64,000 bases of DNA from Arthrobacter sp. efr-133-R2A-120. Lineage in GTDB: Bacteria; Actinomycetota; Actinomycetes; Actinomycetales; Micrococcaceae. The notes beneath the pieces were generated by a model, which was given only the letters and a program-made list of their open reading frames with translations, did no database searches and had not been told where the DNA came from. Positions within the stretch are counted from its first letter, which is position 1; each line of letters begins with the position of its first letter. The DNA lies in the NCBI RefSeq assembly GCF_030209835.1, contig NZ_JARVRF010000011.1, forward strand, positions 1 through 64,000. Direction: 5' to 3'. The translations under genes were made by a program, and so were the position numbers. Shown in pieces: positions 45,183 to 53,279 of this stretch.

Positions 45183-45679
45183 CCTCGGGAGGCCTGCTTG
45201 GACAGCGCTGCCAGCAGTTCGTCGGGGCGGCGCGTTGACGTCAGCCAGTACGGAGTGCGGTCCGCCGGGTCGGTGATTTCAATGCGAACCACGGGATCAA
45301 TCCAGCCGCGGAGGCACAGGAACGCCAGCCCGTGGAGCCGGGTACCGCGCTCCGCGGTGGCTTCGTCCTTGCGATATGCGGTGACTGCGCCGACAAATTC
45401 GCGCTGGATAGTGGCACGTCCTACTTGGACAGTGTCTTGGTCCACCACAATCGCAGGAGTGGACAACACCAGCATGGTGGTCATGACCGCGAAGAGGACC
45501 AGCGCGGCGATAATGCCCGCGGTAATGCTGATCGGCGCGAACATCAGGATGCCCGCGGCGGACAAGCCGACCACGACAATCCAGATCCAAAGGGAGGGCC
45601 AGAGCTTTTCCGTAAACAGGACGCCCGTTCCACTCGAGGAATGGTGCGGCACGGGTACGGAAGCAGTCGATTCAGGCAT
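45179..45679 (-). CDS. DUF3093 membrane protein
   Basis: A 166-residue protein with two membrane helices at about 27-70 and a conserved C-terminal domain ([34 protein letters not shown]...[19 protein letters not shown]). DUF3093 is widespread in actinobacteria beside dut and DUF3710; the function is unknown. Tail to tail with DUF4193, sharing the CTAG that holds both stop codons. Divergent from dut, with 99 bases between. Confidence 0.88.
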   Translation of the reverse strand: MPESTASVPVPHHSSSGTGVLFTEKLWPSLWIWIVVVGLSAAGILMFAPISITAGIIAALVLFAVMTTMLVLSTPAIVVDQDTVQVGRATIQREFVGAVTAYRKDEATAERGTRLHGLAFLCLRGWIDPVVRIEITDPADRTPYWLTSTRRPDELLAALSKQASRG

Positions 45680-45764
45680 GCCACCAGCTTATCGGGACTG
45701 TGGCCCCTGGAATTAACCCGCCTGATGCCCTGCGACTGCAACGGTGGCAGTACCCCGCGGACGA

Positions 45765-45778
45765 TAGAATATGTGACT
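45765..45778 (+). promoter_or_regulatory. -10 box TAGAAT for a leaderless dut transcript
   Basis: TAGAAT (45,765-45,770) ends eight bases before the GTG at 45,779, and there is no ribosome site. Such spacing gives an mRNA starting at or next to the start codon. The -35 region is not clear. Confidence 0.5.
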
Positions 45779-46291
45779 GTGAGCCACGAAACAGCAGTAG
45801 CCAACCCCGCAGACACCTTCGCCGAATACGGTGCGCCGACCCTTCAGGTCCAACTGAAAATGCTCGACGCCGGTTTGGAAGCGCCGTCGTACGCCCACCC
45901 CGGTGATGCCGGTGCGGACTTGCGGGCCCGCGCGGACGTATCACTCGCCCCGGGAGAGCGGAAGCTCGTTCCTACGGGCGTCTCAATCGCGTTGCCAAAC
46001 GGCTTTGTCGCGTTGATACACCCGCGGTCAGGGCTGGCCACCAAGCACGGACTCACTGTGGTGAACGCTCCCGGGACGGTTGATGCCGGCTACCGAGGTG
46101 AAATTTCCGTGACGCTTTTGAATACGGACAAAAACCAGGCAATCGAACTCAAGCGCGGCGATAGAATTGCTCAAATGGTGATCCAGCGCGTCGAGTACGC
46201 GCAGTTCGTTTCCGTGGAGGAGTTGTCCGACACCTCGCGCGGCACCGGCGGCTTTGGATCCACCGGAGGCTTCGCGCCGGCCGTGAGCTAG
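45779..46291 (+). CDS. dut: dUTP diphosphatase
   Basis: Trimeric dUTPase that removes dUTP and supplies dUMP for thymidylate synthesis, 170 residues. All five motifs are visible: [35 protein letters not shown] and [11 protein letters not shown]. The GTG at 45779 is in the right place for the family and appears leaderless. The encoded extension before motif 1 (about 30 residues) is usual for actinobacteria. It leads the DUF3710/OB-fold/DUF3159 operon, 111 bases upstream of the next gene. Confidence 0.96.
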   Translation: MSHETAVANPADTFAEYGAPTLQVQLKMLDAGLEAPSYAHPGDAGADLRARADVSLAPGERKLVPTGVSIALPNGFVALIHPRSGLATKHGLTVVNAPGTVDAGYRGEISVTLLNTDKNQAIELKRGDRIAQMVIQRVEYAQFVSVEELSDTSRGTGGFGSTGGFAPAVS

Positions 46292-46402
46292 CAACAACCC
46301 CCGACAATCTGCACCGTACAGAGCTGATTGCCATGCTGCCCGCGAGTTGACGGGCAGTCTGCGGTTTACTGGGGGGTAGACCACTACTAAGGAGACAACC
46401 CG

Positions 46403-47152
46403 ATGCTTTTTGGGCGCGGAAAGAAGTCCAAGGCCGAGCAGCCGAAAGACAACGGTACTGAGCAGGCCGATGCCGCGACGACGCGGCAGGACGCGGGCAC
46501 GGTAACCACCGGAGCCGCCAAGGGCGACTTCCGTCTGTCCAAGGGGCCGTTGGATGCCAGCGAAATCGATAGCCAAGATGGCTACGTGGACCTTGGCGCC
46601 CTGCTGATCGAACCTTCCGAGGGCCTTCAACTGCGCCTTGAGGTAGAAGAGGCAACCCAGCGGGTAGTAGCGGTCACCATGGACCTCGATGGCTCGAGCC
46701 TCCAGCTCCAGGCGTTTGCCGCTCCACGTTCCGAAGGGCTGTGGGACGAGATCCGCGAACAAATCGGCCAGTCCGTAGCCAGCCAGGGAGGCGAAGTCGA
46801 GGAAATCGTCGGCACCTTCGGCACGGAACTCATCGCCAAACTTCCTACCGAATCCGCCGACGGCGGACGTGGCTTCCGGGCTGCCCGGTTCATGGGCGTG
46901 GATGGACCCCGTTGGTTCCTCCGCGGCGTCATCGGCGGCCAGGCGGCTTTGGACAGGGACGCGGCCGAAGGACTGGAGAACCTCTTCCGCAAGGTTGTGG
47001 TCATTCGCGGAGACAACCCCATGCCGCCCCGCGAGTTGCTTCAGCTGAAGCTCCCCAAGGACGCCGTAGCCCCCGGGCAGCACGGAGCTCCCCAAGAAAC
47101 GCCGGAGCTTCAGCGGCCCGAACGCGGCCCGGAGATCACCCAGATTGGCTGA
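46403..47152 (+). CDS. DUF3710 family protein
   Basis: A 249-residue actinobacterial protein of unknown function. It opens MLFGRGKKSKAE and has a disordered acidic stretch up to about 45, then a conserved domain (DGYVDLGALLIEPSEGLQLRLEVEE to DNPMPPRELLQLKLP). No membrane segment. AAGGAG lies eight bases before the ATG. Overlaps the next gene by eight bases. The dut-DUF3710-OB-DUF3159-trkA order is stable among actinobacteria and suggests a shared core role. Confidence 0.88.
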   Translation: MLFGRGKKSKAEQPKDNGTEQADAATTRQDAGTVTTGAAKGDFRLSKGPLDASEIDSQDGYVDLGALLIEPSEGLQLRLEVEEATQRVVAVTMDLDGSSLQLQAFAAPRSEGLWDEIREQIGQSVASQGGEVEEIVGTFGTELIAKLPTESADGGRGFRAARFMGVDGPRWFLRGVIGGQAALDRDAAEGLENLFRKVVVIRGDNPMPPRELLQLKLPKDAVAPGQHGAPQETPELQRPERGPEITQIG

Positions 47153-47498
47153 CAAAGCGGCCCAAGCCGCTGCCGCCCATGGCGGCCCGGCGCCCCTGCC
47201 CCTTACTGAGCTCCCCATCCGGGGACGGGTCGACTGCACGGGTTTCATCGAGTCGGTGACCTACCAGCCGGCCAACGAGCAAGCACACTTCTCGGCGATC
47301 GTCGTCGACCGGATTGCGCACAGGGGCGATACGGGTCCGTTGACCCGCTTGCGTGTCATCTGGCTCGGGCGCCGCAAAGTGCCCGGCATCGAACCCGGGA
47401 CTGTCCTGCGGCTCGAAGGCATGGTTACCCAGCGGGACGGGATGCCCACCATGTTCAATCCGCGCTACGAAATCCTCTCCCGGCAGGAGCACCAATGA
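47145..47498 (+). CDS. Small OB-fold nucleic-acid-binding protein
   Basis: A 117-residue OB-fold protein (IRGRVDCTGFIESVTYQPANEQAHFSAIVVDR...TRLRVIWLGRRKVPGIEPGTVLRLEGMV). The start is TTG at 47145, inside the previous gene, so translation is coupled. Such proteins sit in the middle of the dut/DUF3710/DUF3159 operon in actinobacteria. Whether it binds DNA, RNA or another ligand is unknown. Ends with an ATGA overlap into DUF3159. Confidence 0.82.
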   Translation: MADKAAQAAAAHGGPAPLPLTELPIRGRVDCTGFIESVTYQPANEQAHFSAIVVDRIAHRGDTGPLTRLRVIWLGRRKVPGIEPGTVLRLEGMVTQRDGMPTMFNPRYEILSRQEHQ

Positions 47499-48286
47499 CC
47501 GTCGCCAACGGATCCGACCCCCAGGAAAAGCCAATCCAGGAAAAGCCCGGCCCGGCAGGGGATTCCGGGCAGGGAACCCAGGGGCCGAGCATTGCGGACC
47601 TCGCCGCAGGCTATGCCGAAAAAGCCGGGCTCCAACGCAACAGCCACGGACACGTCGACATCCTCAAATCGGCCGGGGGTATCCAGGGGATCGCCGAGAG
47701 CATCGTGCCCGGCCTCGTCTTCCTGATCGCTTTCATGGTCACCCGCGACCTTCCGGCTTCCCTGATTGCCTCCCTCGCGGCGGCAGCCGTCTTCACCGTG
47801 GTCCGCCTGGTCCAACGGCGCCCGTTGACCCAGGCTCTTGCCGGGATCGCCGGCGTCGCCATCTCCGCTTGGCTCGCGAACACCACCGGCAAGGCCGAGG
47901 ATTTCTATGTCCTGGGCTTCTATACGAATATCGCGTACATCGTGGGAATGATGCTGTCGATCCTGCTCAAGTGGCCGATCGCCGGTCTGCTGTTCGGATT
48001 CGTCCGCAACGAAGGCTTCGAATGGCGGAAGAACCCGGAGCGCTTGCGGGCCTATGCCATCGGCACGTGGGTGGTCATTGGGGTACTGGCACTACGGCTT
48101 GTGGTCCAGGTGCCCTTGTATTTCATGGGCGACCCGGGCCTCGCCGCGCTCGCTACCATGAGGCTGATCATGGGCGCTCCGCTATACATCCTGGGTCTCT
48201 GGATTGCCTGGCTCCTGACCCGGCCGACGCCAGGCCAGAAGCCGAACAAGGATCCTCAGCCGTCGAAGCCGTCGTCGTCGGACTGA
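47495..48286 (+). CDS. DUF3159 membrane protein
   Basis: A 263-residue protein with about six membrane helices from residue 65 to 245 (SIVPGLVFLIAFMV, LIASLAAAAVFTVVRLV, AYIVGMMLSILLKWP and others). A soluble Gly/Pro-rich N-terminus of about 45 residues precedes them, and the tail is Lys/Pro/Ser-rich. Starts with the ATGA overlap. Its end overlaps the convergent TrkA-type gene by 31 bases. Function unknown; being next to potassium regulators suggests, but does not show, a transport link. Confidence 0.86.
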   Translation: MTVANGSDPQEKPIQEKPGPAGDSGQGTQGPSIADLAAGYAEKAGLQRNSHGHVDILKSAGGIQGIAESIVPGLVFLIAFMVTRDLPASLIASLAAAAVFTVVRLVQRRPLTQALAGIAGVAISAWLANTTGKAEDFYVLGFYTNIAYIVGMMLSILLKWPIAGLLFGFVRNEGFEWRKNPERLRAYAIGTWVVIGVLALRLVVQVPLYFMGDPGLAALATMRLIMGAPLYILGLWIAWLLTRPTPGQKPNKDPQPSKPSSSD

Positions 48287-48987
48287 TCCGCAAACTCTTC
48301 CTCGACCTCAACTGAGCCGTGGTCGGCCGCGGACGGGGACAACAAGGCCCTGAGCCCGTCTTCGGCGGCAATGGTCGTGACGAAGAACAGTTCGTCGCCG
48401 CCGTCGATCACGTCGTCGCGGCTCGGGGTGATGGGAGCATGGTCCCGCAGGATCGCCACCAGGGTGGCGTCTTCGGGCCATTCGGTGCCGCCAACGGTGC
48501 TGCCGATGATGTGCGAGTCGTGGGGAACCGTGAATTCCACGAGCGAGGACACGCCCGTCTGCAAGGTCAGCAAGCGGACGAGGTCACCGATTTCCACGGC
48601 TTCTTCCACGAGCGCCGTCATGAGCTGCGGAGTGTTGACAGCGACGTCGACGCCCCACGAATCGTTGAACATCCAGTCGTTCTTGGGATTGTTCACGCGG
48701 CCCACCGTGCGGCCCACGCCGAACTCGGTCTTGGCCAGCAAGGACACCACAAGGTTGACTTTGTCGTCGCCGGTCGCCGACACGACGACGTCGGCCCCTT
48801 CCAACTTCGCCTCCTGCAGCGTGCTCAATTCGCATGCATCGCCCACGAGCCAGCGGGCCCCACGGAGCCCGCTGCGCCCAATGACCTCCGGTTTGAGGTC
48901 GATCAGCATGATCTCGTGTTTGTGGGCGAGCAGTTCCCGCGCGATCGATGAACCGACGCTGCCTGCGCCGACAATAACGACTTTCAC
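48256..48987 (-). CDS. TrkA-type (RCK) potassium uptake regulatory protein, first of pair
   Basis: A 243-residue protein with an N-terminal Rossmann RCK_N domain (MKVVIVGAGSVGSSIARELLAHKHEIMLIDLKPE) and a C-terminal RCK_C region at about 140-215. The acidic tail is EVEEEFADQSDDDGFDG. It binds NAD(H) or nucleotides and gates a membrane potassium channel or transporter. Downstream in the pair, its ATG overlaps the previous stop by four bases. It is one of two such proteins, as in CeoB/CeoC-type pairs of actinobacteria. Confidence 0.92.
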   Translation of the reverse strand: MKVVIVGAGSVGSSIARELLAHKHEIMLIDLKPEVIGRSGLRGARWLVGDACELSTLQEAKLEGADVVVSATGDDKVNLVVSLLAKTEFGVGRTVGRVNNPKNDWMFNDSWGVDVAVNTPQLMTALVEEAVEIGDLVRLLTLQTGVSSLVEFTVPHDSHIIGSTVGGTEWPEDATLVAILRDHAPITPSRDDVIDGGDELFFVTTIAAEDGLRALLSPSAADHGSVEVEEEFADQSDDDGFDG

Positions 48988-49658
48988 TCAGACTCCTTGG
49001 CAGGTGCGCTGGAAAGGATGCGCGCCACCTCGGCGCTGCGGTCCAGATTCAACATGGCGTGCACGGTGTCGCCCTCCTGGTACGCCGTTCCGGCCTGGGG
49101 CAGGACGCCCTCACCAAAGCGGGTGAGGAAAGCGATGCGGATTCCGGACGCTGCTTCGATGGCAGTCAACGGGTGCCCGATCCAGCCTTGGTCAAGGTCG
49201 ACTTCGGACAAAACAAGCCGGCCGGAGGGTTCGCGGTAATCGCCTGCCAGGTGTTGTTCGGGCAGGATCCGGCGCAGGACCTGGTCCGCGCTCCAACGCA
49301 CGGCGGCCACCGTGGGGATGCCCAGGCGCTGGTAGATTTCGGCGCGGCCGGGATCGTAGATGCGGGCTACAACATGCGAAACATGGAAAGTCTCACGGGC
49401 TACCCGGGTGGCGAGGATATTGGAGTTGTCACCGCTGGAGACGGCGGCGAAGGCGTACGCTTCCTCGCAACCTGCCTGCTTGAGGGTGTCCCGGTCAAAG
49501 CCGACGCCGGTGACTTTCCTGCCGGTGAATCCGCTGCGCAAGCGGCGGAAGGCACGGTCGTCCTGGTCGATGATTGCCACTGAATGGCCGGCGTCTTCCA
49601 AGGTGTGCGCCAACGTTGCGCCAACTCGTCCGCAACCCATGATCACAAAGTGAGCCAC
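48984..49658 (-). CDS. TrkA-type (RCK) potassium uptake regulatory protein, second of pair
   Basis: A 224-residue RCK protein with VAHFVIMGCGRVGATLAHTLEDAGHSVAIIDQD at the N-terminus and a conserved C-terminal RCK_C domain. It acts with the following TrkA-type protein, as heteromers or separate rings on a potassium transporter. The GTG at 49658 has AAGGAG five bases upstream; a longer frame to its left lacks similarity. Divergent from the KimA-like transporter gene, 110 bases away, with which it may form a potassium unit. No TrkH/KtrB-type channel gene lies in the window. Confidence 0.92.
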   Translation of the reverse strand: MAHFVIMGCGRVGATLAHTLEDAGHSVAIIDQDDRAFRRLRSGFTGRKVTGVGFDRDTLKQAGCEEAYAFAAVSSGDNSNILATRVARETFHVSHVVARIYDPGRAEIYQRLGIPTVAAVRWSADQVLRRILPEQHLAGDYREPSGRLVLSEVDLDQGWIGHPLTAIEAASGIRIAFLTRFGEGVLPQAGTAYQEGDTVHAMLNLDRSAEVARILSSAPAKESE

Positions 49659-49768
49659 GGTTTCTCCTTCACTCTTATGCATGCCGCTCGGTAAGACTCT
49701 ACCGGGGCAAGTCGCGGAAGCCAGTCCGCCGTCATGACATCGCGTTCGATTCAGAGTAGCTTTGCGGA

Positions 49769-51742
49769 GTGCTGACAATTCTCAACGCCGCGAAGCGGGT
49801 TTTGGTGGGGCGGCCGTTCCGGAACGACCGTCTGGCCCACACCCTGCTTCCCAAGCGCATTGCGCTGCCGATTTTCGCCTCGGACGCCCTGTCCTCCGTG
49901 GCGTACGCCCCTGACGAAATCCTGCTGACGCTGGCCCTCGCGGGTGTGAGTGCCGTGGCCATTTCGCCGCTCGTAGGCCTCGCGGTCATGGTGGTCTTGC
50001 TCACGGTAGTTGCCTCGTACCGGCAGAATGTCCACGCTTACCCTTCCGGTGGCGGAGACTACGAAATCGCCAACGTCAACCTGGGGAAGTTCGCGGGCCT
50101 GACCGTCGCCGCCGCCTTGTTGGTGGACTACGTCCTCACCGTCGCCGTGTCGATGTCCTCCGCAGCGGCGTACCTGACCACCGCGATCCCGTCGATGCAT
50201 GGGCAGCAGGCGCTCATCGCCACTGTCGGCGTCGTCATCCTGGCCCTCGTGAACCTGCGCGGAATCAAGGAAGCGGGCAGTGTCTTCGCGGTTCCCACGT
50301 ACATCTTCATGTTCTCCATCCTGGGCATGACGGCCGTCGGTATCTTCCAGGCGGCCACAGGCCAACTCGGCCAGGCTCCCTCGGCGGCCTTCACGATCGT
50401 CCCGCAAGAGGGATTCGACCAGGGACTCGTGGGCTTGGCCGGGGCGTTCCTGCTCCTGCGGGCCTTCTCCTCCGGTGCGGCCGCACTGACCGGCGTGGAG
50501 GCCATCAGCAACGGTGTGCCGAACTTCAAGAAGCCCAAGAGCAAGAACGCGGCCACCACTCTGTTGCTGCTCGGAGTGATCGCCTCGGCGATGCTCGCAG
50601 GCATCATCTACCTTGCCAACGCCACCAAGGTCCACATTGTGCTGGATCCTGCCAAAGAATTCCTCCTGCATGGCCAGCCGCTGCCGGACGACTACATCCA
50701 GAATCCGGCCATCAGCCAGATTGCGCAGACCATCTTTGGAGCAGGGTCCGTCCCGTTCTATATCGTGGTCGCCGCCACCGGTGTCATCTTGGTCTTCGCA
50801 TCCAACACGGCATTCAACGGATTTCCGGTCCTCGGCTCGATCCTCGCCCAGGACGGCTACCTTCCCCGCCAGCTCCGGACCCGCGGAGACCGTCTGGCCT
50901 TCAGCAACGGCGTCCTTGCCCTTGCGGCCGGGGCCCTGGTCCTCATCATTTCGTTCAACGCCGATGTCACCAAGCTCATCCAGCTGTACATCGTTGGCGT
51001 CTTCATTTCCTTCACCATGAGCCAGCTGGGCATGGTGCGGCACTGGGGCAGGGAACTCAAACTCGCGCAGGACAAGGCCGTCCGCCGCAGGATCGTGAAG
51101 TCCCGCACCATCAACATGCTTGGATTCGCCATGACAGCGCTGGTGCTGACCATTGTGCTGATCACCAAGTTCGAACAAGGCGCCTGGATCGCCCTCCTGG
51201 CGATGTTCGTCCTGTTCCTCATCATGTGGAGCATCCGCGCCCATTACGACAATGTGGCGAAGGAACTGGCCGTTGACGAGGATTCGTCCCCGCGTGCGTT
51301 GCCTACCCGGGTCCACGCCGTGCTCCTGGTGTCCCATGTCCGCAAACCGGTGCTGCGGGCCCTCGCCTACGCCCGGGCGTCGAGGCCGTCGCGGCTGGAC
51401 GCCATCATCGTCGACATCGACCACGAGGAAACGGCGCACACCGTCGAGGCCTGGGACAAACTGGACATTCCGGTCCCGTTGACCGTTTTGGCGAGCCCGT
51501 ACCGCGAAACCGTCACGCCCATCCTGGACTACGTCAAGAACATGCGCCGCGATTCCCCGCGCGACCTGATCGTCGTATACATTCCGGAGTACGTTGTCGG
51601 CAAGTGGTGGGAACAGCTCGTCCACAACCAGACCGCATTGCGCATCAAGGCCCGGCTCCACTTTGAACCCGGCGTCATGGTGGCCAGCGTTCCATGGCAA
51701 TTGAAGTCCTCCGAAGAAGCAAAGGCATTGCAGGATACCTAA
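49769..51742 (+). CDS. APC-superfamily transporter related to KimA (potassium/proton symporter)
   Basis: A 657-residue permease with 12 predicted helices and a C-terminal cytoplasmic domain of about 170 residues. It resembles Bacillus KimA throughout: SSDALSSVAYAPDEILL, SYRQNVHAYPSGGGDYEIANVNLG, AFSSGAAALTGVEAISNGVPNFK and the tail LVHNQTALRIKARLHFEPGVMVASVPW. KimA takes up potassium and is inhibited by cyclic-di-AMP through its C-terminal domain. The neighbourhood with two TrkA-type regulators supports potassium as substrate. Start GTG at 49769. Followed by the methyltransferase gene with a TAATG overlap. Confidence 0.85.
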   Translation: MLTILNAAKRVLVGRPFRNDRLAHTLLPKRIALPIFASDALSSVAYAPDEILLTLALAGVSAVAISPLVGLAVMVVLLTVVASYRQNVHAYPSGGGDYEIANVNLGKFAGLTVAAALLVDYVLTVAVSMSSAAAYLTTAIPSMHGQQALIATVGVVILALVNLRGIKEAGSVFAVPTYIFMFSILGMTAVGIFQAATGQLGQAPSAAFTIVPQEGFDQGLVGLAGAFLLLRAFSSGAAALTGVEAISNGVPNFKKPKSKNAATTLLLLGVIASAMLAGIIYLANATKVHIVLDPAKEFLLHGQPLPDDYIQNPAISQIAQTIFGAGSVPFYIVVAATGVILVFASNTAFNGFPVLGSILAQDGYLPRQLRTRGDRLAFSNGVLALAAGALVLIISFNADVTKLIQLYIVGVFISFTMSQLGMVRHWGRELKLAQDKAVRRRIVKSRTINMLGFAMTALVLTIVLITKFEQGAWIALLAMFVLFLIMWSIRAHYDNVAKELAVDEDSSPRALPTRVHAVLLVSHVRKPVLRALAYARASRPSRLDAIIVDIDHEETAHTVEAWDKLDIPVPLTVLASPYRETVTPILDYVKNMRRDSPRDLIVVYIPEYVVGKWWEQLVHNQTALRIKARLHFEPGVMVASVPWQLKSSEEAKALQDT

Positions 51743-53139
51743 TGACCCACCCCAGCAACACCCAATCCAGCTCGCCGACGGCCCAGGACGGAGCTGCCAC
51801 GGAGCTGGTGGTGGACGTCGGCCCCATCGCCCATGGCGGCCACTTTGTCGCACGGCACGAAGGCCGGGTCATTTTTGTCCGGCACGGCATCCCGGGGGAG
51901 AAGGTCCGGGTCCGGTTGACCGACGCGGGAGAGTCTTCCCGTTTCTGGCGCGCCGACGTCGTCGACGTCCTGGAAGCGTCCGACGACCGGACCCGCCATT
52001 TCTGGCCGCTCGCCGACTCGCTTGCGGCTTGGAGCAAGGGCGGTCCGCCCGTGGGCGGCGCCGAACTCGGGCACGTAACACTGGAACGGCAGCGCCTGCT
52101 TAAATCCGAAGTGCTCGCCGAGCAACTGAAGCGGCTCGCCGGCGTCGAACTCAATGTCGAGGTGGAGCCGGCGGCCGCGGGTGACCCGGGCCCCGGCGGC
52201 GTTACAGGGTCCGACGGCGATAAGGGGCTTGGCTGGCGGACCCGTGCCAGCTTTGCCGTCACCCCCGAGGGCCGGCTGGGGATGCATGCCCACCGCTCCG
52301 ACGTCGTCATTCCGGTCCACGAGATGCCCTTGGCACTGCCGGGCATCAACGAGTTGCGGCTTTGGGACATCGACCTGCGGGGGATATCGCGGGTGGAAGT
52401 GGCCGCGCCTGCCAATGGATCGCGTCCGCTCGTCCTTCTTGCCCCGGAAGAAGGCACCGATGCCCGGCGCCTCAACCGGATCCTGGGCCAGCTCCCGCAT
52501 GAGGTGTCAGTGGCATCCTTCGACCCCGTCCGCGGAGAAGTCCTGCAGCTGCGCGGCAGGACGTGGGTCCAGGAATCGGCCGCCGGTCACGAATACCGTG
52601 TGACGGGAGAAGGGTTCTGGCAGATCCACAAGGATGCGCCCGGGACCCTGGTGGGGGCGGTGACAGGATTCCTGCACGACGGCGGATACCTCCTTCCGGG
52701 ATCGGCCGTGGCCGATCTTTACGCCGGAGCCGGATTGTTTACGGCGCCCTTGGCGGATGCGGTGGGGATCACCGGTTCGGTACTGTCCGTCGAAGGATCG
52801 CCCGGGACCAGCAGGGATGCCCGCAAGAATCTGCACGGAGAGACCCAGGTGGAAATCGTCCAGGGCAGGGTGGAGCGTGTCCTCCGGCAGCGCCCCCGGA
52901 GCTTCGACGCGTTGGTGATCGACCCGCCGCGGGCGGGTGCCGGCAAAGCCGTGGTCAGCCAGCTCATTGAGTCCGGGCCGCGGGCAATCGCCTATGTCTC
53001 GTGTGATCCGGCCTCTTTCGCGCGTGATCTGGGGTACTTCCGGAACGGCGGATGGCGGCTTGAATCCGTCCGGGCCTTTGACCTGTATCCGCACACGCAT
53101 CACTTGGAGACCGTTGCGTTGCTGGTGCCCGCGGCATAG
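51742..53139 (+). CDS. TRAM-domain class I SAM-dependent RNA methyltransferase (RlmD/TrmA family)
   Basis: A 465-residue uridine-C5 methyltransferase. The TRAM domain is at about 20-85 (ATELVVDVGPIAHGGHFVARHEGRVIFVRHGIPGEKVRVRL). The SAM site is LYAGAGLFTAPLADAVG, and the catalytic motifs are IDPPRAGAGKAV and YVSCDPASFARDL. The four cysteines that bind an iron-sulfur cluster in RlmD are absent; that region reads WSKGGPPVGGAELGH. The ATG at 51742 overlaps the transporter stop (TAATG). Modifies rRNA or tRNA. Confidence 0.9.
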   Translation: MTHPSNTQSSSPTAQDGAATELVVDVGPIAHGGHFVARHEGRVIFVRHGIPGEKVRVRLTDAGESSRFWRADVVDVLEASDDRTRHFWPLADSLAAWSKGGPPVGGAELGHVTLERQRLLKSEVLAEQLKRLAGVELNVEVEPAAAGDPGPGGVTGSDGDKGLGWRTRASFAVTPEGRLGMHAHRSDVVIPVHEMPLALPGINELRLWDIDLRGISRVEVAAPANGSRPLVLLAPEEGTDARRLNRILGQLPHEVSVASFDPVRGEVLQLRGRTWVQESAAGHEYRVTGEGFWQIHKDAPGTLVGAVTGFLHDGGYLLPGSAVADLYAGAGLFTAPLADAVGITGSVLSVEGSPGTSRDARKNLHGETQVEIVQGRVERVLRQRPRSFDALVIDPPRAGAGKAVVSQLIESGPRAIAYVSCDPASFARDLGYFRNGGWRLESVRAFDLYPHTHHLETVALLVPAA

Positions 53140-53208
53140 CCGACACTACGATGGTGGAGAAGTCCTACGTCGCGCTTCACTTCTCTACCGACCGGCACGG
53201 CGCTCAGA

Positions 53209-53222
53209 TTAGGTTTGCCTAA
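53209..53222. promoter_or_regulatory. Iron-box (DtxR/IdeR-type) candidate before acnA
   Basis: TTAGGTTTGCCTAA, with TTAGG and CCTAA arms, matches most of the actinobacterial DtxR/IdeR consensus (TTAGGNTAGNCTNNCCTAA). It overlaps a possible -10 TAGGTT and lies 58 bases before the aconitase start. Iron repressors control aconitase directly or indirectly in actinobacteria. Confidence 0.5.
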
Positions 53223-53279
53223 CTAGCTAGCGGTCAACCACGCGACAAAGATGAAAGCTGTTGCGAGAGGAGTCCTGCC

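Noticed and set aside
49751..51853. Long minus-strand frame opposite the KimA-like transporter
   Set aside because: His/Gln/Gly/Arg-rich shadow without similarity; the plus strand codes a clear permease.
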